DNA of 64,000 bases from Nocardia xishanensis NBRC 101358 (GTDB lineage Bacteria; Actinomycetota; Actinomycetes; Mycobacteriales; Mycobacteriaceae): NCBI RefSeq assembly GCF_001613365.1, contig NZ_BDCF01000013.1, forward strand, positions 124,001-188,000, given 5' to 3'. A program made the position numbers and the translations under genes. Numbering within the stretch: position 1 is the stretch's first letter; each line of letters begins with the position of its first letter. The notes below the pieces were generated by a model. That model made no database searches. It worked only from the letters and a program-made list of their open reading frames with translations, and was not told the DNA's origin. Shown here in pieces: positions 61,147 to 64,000 of this stretch.

Positions 61147-61188
61147 CAGACGTCTGCTGTAACTTTGAAGTCGTCCCTAGTCGTCCCT
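61147..61188 (+). promoter_or_regulatory. Promoter region with palindrome and tandem repeat before the XRE gene
   Basis: CAGACGTCTG (61147-61156) is a perfect palindrome. AGTCGTCCCT is repeated in tandem at 61169-61178 and 61179-61188, just before the ribosome site GGAGG (61189-61193) of ATG 61199. Confidence 0.5.
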
Positions 61189-61198
61189 GGAGGAAGAC

Positions 61199-61957
61199 AT
61201 GGCGAACGAACGCCTTCGCGACGCACTGCTCCGCAACGGTCTCGATATCCCGCAGGTAGCCGAAACCGTTGGCGTAGAGCCGAAAACGGTCGAGCGGTGG
61301 ATCACCCAGGGCCGCACGCCCTATCCGCGCCATCGCCATGCACTCGCGGCCATGGTCCGCGAGACGGAGAACTACCTGTGGCCGGATGCCCTTGCCCCGG
61401 ACCGCAAGGTCGAGGTCGCGGAATCAGAGGTGCTCAAGGTCTATCCGCACCGAAGCGTCATTCCGTCAGAGCTGTGGCGTCGGCTCTTGGCGTCCGCCAC
61501 CGAGCGACTCGACATCCTTGTGCTCGCGGGTCTATTCCTCGCGGAGGAACCTGAGTTCGCTCGAACCGTACGCATGAAGACGCGAGAAGGGCTCAAGGTT
61601 CGATTGCTGTTCGGTCGTCCGGAGGCGCCGGAAGCCGACAAACGTAGCGCCGAGGAACGGCTCGCCGCGGGCACCGTGTCCTCGCGTATCAACAACGCGC
61701 TGGCGCTCGTAGAGCCGCTCGCGAGCCTCGACGGCGTGGACCTGCGTTACCACGACACGACTCTGTATAACTCGATCTTCCGGTTCGACGACGAGATGAT
61801 CGTCAACGCACACGTGTACGGAATGCCCGGCGCGCATGCGCCGGCACTTCACCTTCGCCAGCTGCCAGCAGGCGACCTCTTCGAGACGTATATGACGAGT
61901 TTCGAGCACGTATGGTCGAAAGCAGCGGCGAAAGGTGGTGATCATGGGGCGAACTGA
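61199..61957 (+). CDS. XRE-type HTH regulator with DUF5919 (PLD-like) domain
   Basis: 252 residues. HTH at 1-45: RLRDALLRNGLDIPQVAETV, GVEPKTVERWITQGRTPYPR. The C-terminal domain (YPHRSVIPSELWRRLLASAT, ERLDILVLAGLFLAEEPEFA, LKVRLLFGRPEAPEA, LRYHDTTLYNSIFRFDDEMI) is the DUF5919 type, PLD-like by pattern but with the HxK..D degenerate. It overlaps the Nudix gene by 14 bases. The pair is typical of AICE regulatory ends (pra/pif in pSAM2). Confidence 0.85.
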   Translation: MANERLRDALLRNGLDIPQVAETVGVEPKTVERWITQGRTPYPRHRHALAAMVRETENYLWPDALAPDRKVEVAESEVLKVYPHRSVIPSELWRRLLASATERLDILVLAGLFLAEEPEFARTVRMKTREGLKVRLLFGRPEAPEADKRSAEERLAAGTVSSRINNALALVEPLASLDGVDLRYHDTTLYNSIFRFDDEMIVNAHVYGMPGAHAPALHLRQLPAGDLFETYMTSFEHVWSKAAAKGGDHGAN

Positions 61958-62414
61958 CTATCTGAACGATCCGACAGCTCCGAGTGCCAACAGCATCAAA
62001 GTCGCCGTGAGCGCCGTCGTCCTTGACGCGCGCGGTCGAATCCTGATGATTCACCGCACGGACAATAACCTGTACTCCATCCCGGGCGGGGGACTGGAAG
62101 CAGGCGAGACAGTGACCGACGCCGTGGTGCGTGAGGTCAAAGAGGAGACAGGGATCGACATTCGGGTGACGACTCTCGTGGGGATATTCTCGAACCCCGA
62201 TCACGTCATCGCCTACGACGACGGTGAGGTCCGCCAGGAGTTCTCAATCTGCTTCCGCGCCGAACCAATCGGCGGCGAGCTCCGCACCAGTTCGGAATCG
62301 AAACGCGTCGAATGGGTCGAGCCCGACGCAATACCGGCCCTCGATGTCCACCCCTCGATCCAGCTGCGCATCGATCGCGGCCTCGAGCCGAGCACCGATC
62401 CATACTTCACCTGA
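61944..62414 (+). CDS. Nudix hydrolase (Pif-like)
   Basis: 156 residues. Nudix box GGLEAGETVTDAVVREVKEE plus TG, residues 49-71, all canonical Glu residues present. AAAGGTG precedes ATG 61944. In pSAM2 the Nudix protein Pif blocks redundant transfer between cells that already have the element; this gene lies in the same position downstream of a regulator. Substrate unknown. Confidence 0.9.
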   Translation: MGRTDYLNDPTAPSANSIKVAVSAVVLDARGRILMIHRTDNNLYSIPGGGLEAGETVTDAVVREVKEETGIDIRVTTLVGIFSNPDHVIAYDDGEVRQEFSICFRAEPIGGELRTSSESKRVEWVEPDAIPALDVHPSIQLRIDRGLEPSTDPYFT

Positions 62415-62946
62415 GCGGTACGTTTGCGGCGGCTTCAGTCCTTGCCGCTGCGTCGAGCAGCTGAGGCGCCGCCTCGGCCACCGATGCCGAAACGACGTGG
62501 TCAGGCCCATAGCGCTGTTGGACCTCTGCAATTCGGGTCCGAATGTCCGTCGGGTCTCCTGTCGGCGTTGTGGTCATGTCAGCCCACCACAGTGCATCTC
62601 GAAGCAGGGTGCGCTCGTCCGGCCACCGGATGGTGAGTTGTCGACGTTGCGCCTCCACGCGCGCGCAGGAGTGATTCGCCACCAGGGCGCAGAGCCGGGC
62701 CGGCGCGTCCTGGGTCTCGAGATAGTCGGCACCATCAACCGGGTGGAATCCCGTCCGTGCGAGTGCTGGGCAATAGCCGACATCGTGCAGCCAGGCCGCC
62801 GCGAGCAACATTTGAGGGTCGTCGACGACGTCGCAGACAAGCTCAGCGCGGCGTACGACGCCTTCGACGTGACGTAGCCGCTGCGGCAGGTCGCGAAGAT
62901 TCGCGCGTGCGATCCGCTCAGCCCATGCGACTAGCTCGTCGGTCAT
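62407..62946 (-). CDS. HD-domain phosphohydrolase
   Basis: 179 residues: LPQRLRHVEGVVRRAELVCD (H26), AAAWLHDVGYCPALARTGFH (H54, D55, H68), CALVANHSCARVEAQ (H92). HD proteins hydrolyse nucleotides or phosphoesters with metal. It is tail-to-tail with the Nudix gene (8-base overlap). HTH, Nudix and HD together make an element module with a possible exclusion or defence role, which is inference. Confidence 0.88.
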   Translation of the reverse strand: MTDELVAWAERIARANLRDLPQRLRHVEGVVRRAELVCDVVDDPQMLLAAAWLHDVGYCPALARTGFHPVDGADYLETQDAPARLCALVANHSCARVEAQRRQLTIRWPDERTLLRDALWWADMTTTPTGDPTDIRTRIAEVQQRYGPDHVVSASVAEAAPQLLDAAARTEAAANVPLR

Positions 62947-63282
62947 ACGGCTACGGTATCCGCCGTTCTCGCGGCGAAACCAGGCAGCCCGCATTCTCCA
63001 AGCTGGTCGCTGGACGACCGCGGCAATGCCCCCCTGTATTCGCGCGGTCGTCGGTCACCGCACCGCCGACACCCTTCTTTGTGGTCCCTGAACGCGGACG
63101 GCACCGCACCGCCTCGGCGGACTGGCACGCTCCGTACGGCGTGCTCGACCGCGCTGCGTTGCCTAGATCAACCACCCGATCAGTCGCGTACGCGACCGCA
63201 GCCGCCCACCTGACTTGACCACTATGCCGAGTACGTCGTGAACGCAACGGGCGCTCCTCAGCGCAAGCACCCTGCCAAGCCA

Positions 63283-63357
63283 GCCCTCCCCTTTGTGGTC
63301 CCCTCTTGTGGTCTTCTCTCTCTCATCCCCTCTCATCCTTCCTTCCCCTCTTGTTTG
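63283..63357 (+). other. Polypyrimidine tract
   Basis: About 75 bases, mostly C and T on the plus strand, with TTGTGGTC twice. Such strand bias is rare in this genome. Confidence 0.7.
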
Positions 63358-63364
63358 GTGATGA

Positions 63365-63437
63365 CCCTCCCCGCTCGGCTTCCCAACTCTCTTCGATCAG
63401 CGAAGCCGGAGAGAGTTGGGAAGCCGAGCGGGGAGGG
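63365..63437. repeat. 28-bp-arm perfect inverted repeat
   Basis: Arms 63365-63392 and 63410-63437 pair without mismatch; the 17-base loop can itself form CTTCG/CGAAG. It could be a terminator or an origin structure. Confidence 0.9.
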
Positions 63438-63482
63438 GCAGCGCCAAACACCCCAGCGCAGCTGGGTTTCGCTCGTTGTTGT

Positions 63483-63523
63483 CGGGACTGTGCCGGGACC
63501 TAGTAGGTCCCGGCACAGTCCCG
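63483..63523. repeat. 41-bp perfect palindrome
   Basis: 20 perfect pairs centred on G at 63503. Confidence 0.92.
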
Positions 63524-63551
63524 GCCTTATCCCGGCGTTATCCCGGCAGAG
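63508..63551 (+). repeat. Four TCCCGGC direct repeats, 11-bp period
   Basis: TCCCGGC starts at 63508, 63519, 63530 and 63541, exactly one helical turn apart, with variable four-base spacers; an inverted copy lies in the palindrome's left arm at 63492-63498. Iteron- or TraB-recognition-like. Confidence 0.85.
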
Positions 63552-63769
63552 TCCAGCAACCCCGCTGACCAGCAGGGCGCAATAGTGCATCCCTTGGAGC
63601 GCTGGCAGTGTGCCCGGTCACCGGCCTTGGTCCCGTTCGAAGTTCGAGCAGCCGACGATGACACCCCGTCCCGCTGCATGTTCGTCGGCGCACGTCAGAA
63701 TCATGCGATAGCCTGAGGATTCGACATGCCATAGCAACTGCACGTCGGTGTTCGAGGGGGGGCATTCGA

Positions 63770-64000
63770 ATGAGCACCAGTTCACGTCAAGTCCGGCTGG
63801 ACCGGGCTATCGGTTGGTTCAGTCACCGTGTCACTCGACGTGTCGTCTTGGGTGCGGTCATCGTCGCCAGCATGGCTGCCGTCCTCTTGTCTCCGTTCTT
63901 GCTTCTGCTGCTGCCGACAGAGAACAGCGTGAACTGGGCACGGCTACGCGAAGTCAGCCAAACCTACGGTGCAACATCAGCGATCGTGTCAGCACTCGCG
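63770..64000 (+). CDS. DUF6082 membrane protein (start only, cut by window edge)
   Basis: 77 codons seen: FSHRVTRRVVLGAVIVASMA then AAVLLSPFLLLLLPTENSV, a long hydrophobic segment, then WARLREVSQTYGATSAIVSA. DUF6082 proteins have this start; function unknown. ATG 63770 follows GAGGGGGG. Whether it is in the element or the chromosome is unclear. Confidence 0.75.
   Translation, partial: MSTSSRQVRLDRAIGWFSHRVTRRVVLGAVIVASMAAVLLSPFLLLLLPTENSVNWARLREVSQTYGATSAIVSALA

Larger units (their letters stand above)
47500..63560. mobile_element. Integrative conjugative element, AICE (pSAM2-like) type; right end not found
   Basis: Hallmarks seen: tyrosine integrase whose 3' end abuts a tRNA gene, excisionase, FtsK/TraB-type single-protein DNA translocase, replication-relaxation protein, TOPRIM primase-like protein, DUF2637, and a HTH-Nudix pair. 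Left end: the 3' part of tRNA-Pro. A duplicate of the tRNA 3' end was not found to 64000, so attR probably lies outside the window and the stated right limit is only the last element-like sequence recognised. Confidence 0.8.
62947..63769. other. 823 bp without a gene; dense structure
   Basis: No frame is convincing. Contents: GACGACCGCG/CGCGGTCGTC inverted copies (about 63013-63053), a polypyrimidine tract, a large inverted repeat, a 41-bp palindrome and four TCCCGGC repeats, listed separately. The promoter of the DUF6082 gene is at the end. Confidence 0.7.

Noticed and set aside
63333..63590. 85-codon minus frame across the hairpins
   Set aside because: It lies over inverted repeats; no conserved pattern or ribosome site.
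1..64000. CRISPR arrays
   Set aside because: No regularly spaced repeats of suitable length; the only phased repeats are the 11-bp TCCCGGC set, too short.

Overview
The window looks like chromosomal DNA of a high-GC actinobacterium of the mycolic-acid group, most likely Nocardia or a close relative. Reasons: strong G/C preference in third codon positions, many GTG and TTG starts, several apparently leaderless genes, F420/PPOX-type enzymes, a wax-ester-synthase/DGAT enzyme, an IdeR-type iron box, and a DUF4822 lipoprotein. The genus is inferred from gene content and was not measured.

Bases 1-45950 are ordinary accessory chromosome: many small enzyme-plus-regulator pairs. Several pairs are divergent with visible palindromic operators (TetR/DUF2306 at 6.8 kb, TetR/methyltransferase at 14.8 kb, a cysteine-rich HTH regulator facing a DUF2231-membrane protein-folE operon at 25 kb, MarR/SPW at 36.8 kb, MerR/Hsp20 at 39.4 kb). 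Larger units are two FAD amine oxidases around a TetR gene (25.8-29.5 kb), an acyl-CoA ligase, a small stress cluster (cold-shock protein, Hsp20, HspR-like MerR), and the iron-uptake operon efeUOB behind an IdeR box (42.6-45.9 kb). The stretch is also littered with decayed genes: an AhpD-like relic, trpB, a YCII/ECF-sigma pair, an SGNH hydrolase fragment abutting a MarR fragment, a SUKH-type immunity protein and a DUF664 fragment.

Bases 46.0-47.4 kb hold wreckage of earlier mobile DNA (an IS21-type istA relic, then the C-terminal end of a tyrosine integrase), directly before an intact tRNA-Pro(GGG) gene at 47443-47516.

From the tRNA to at least 62.9 kb lies an integrative and conjugative element of the actinomycete (AICE, pSAM2-like) type. 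Reading from the tRNA, all on the minus strand: tyrosine integrase, excisionase, ASCH protein, cytosine-C5 DNA methyltransferase, DUF2637 membrane/HTH protein, OB-like protein, TOPRIM primase-like protein, several unknowns, an FtsK/TraB-type DNA translocase, a replication-relaxation protein and a chain of tiny genes that all overlap by 1-4 bases, headed by a second excisionase-like HTH protein. Diverging from that head is a plus-strand XRE-HTH/DUF5919 regulator overlapping a Nudix gene, with an HD phosphohydrolase tail-to-tail. This resembles the Pif immunity region of pSAM2 but has extra parts. Next comes about 820 bp without genes that contains a polypyrimidine tract, a 28-bp-arm inverted repeat, a 41-bp perfect palindrome and four TCCCGGC repeats at exact 11-bp spacing, a good candidate for the element's origin or TraB transfer locus. 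The window ends inside a DUF6082 gene. No second copy of the tRNA 3' end (attR) was seen, so the right boundary probably lies outside the window.
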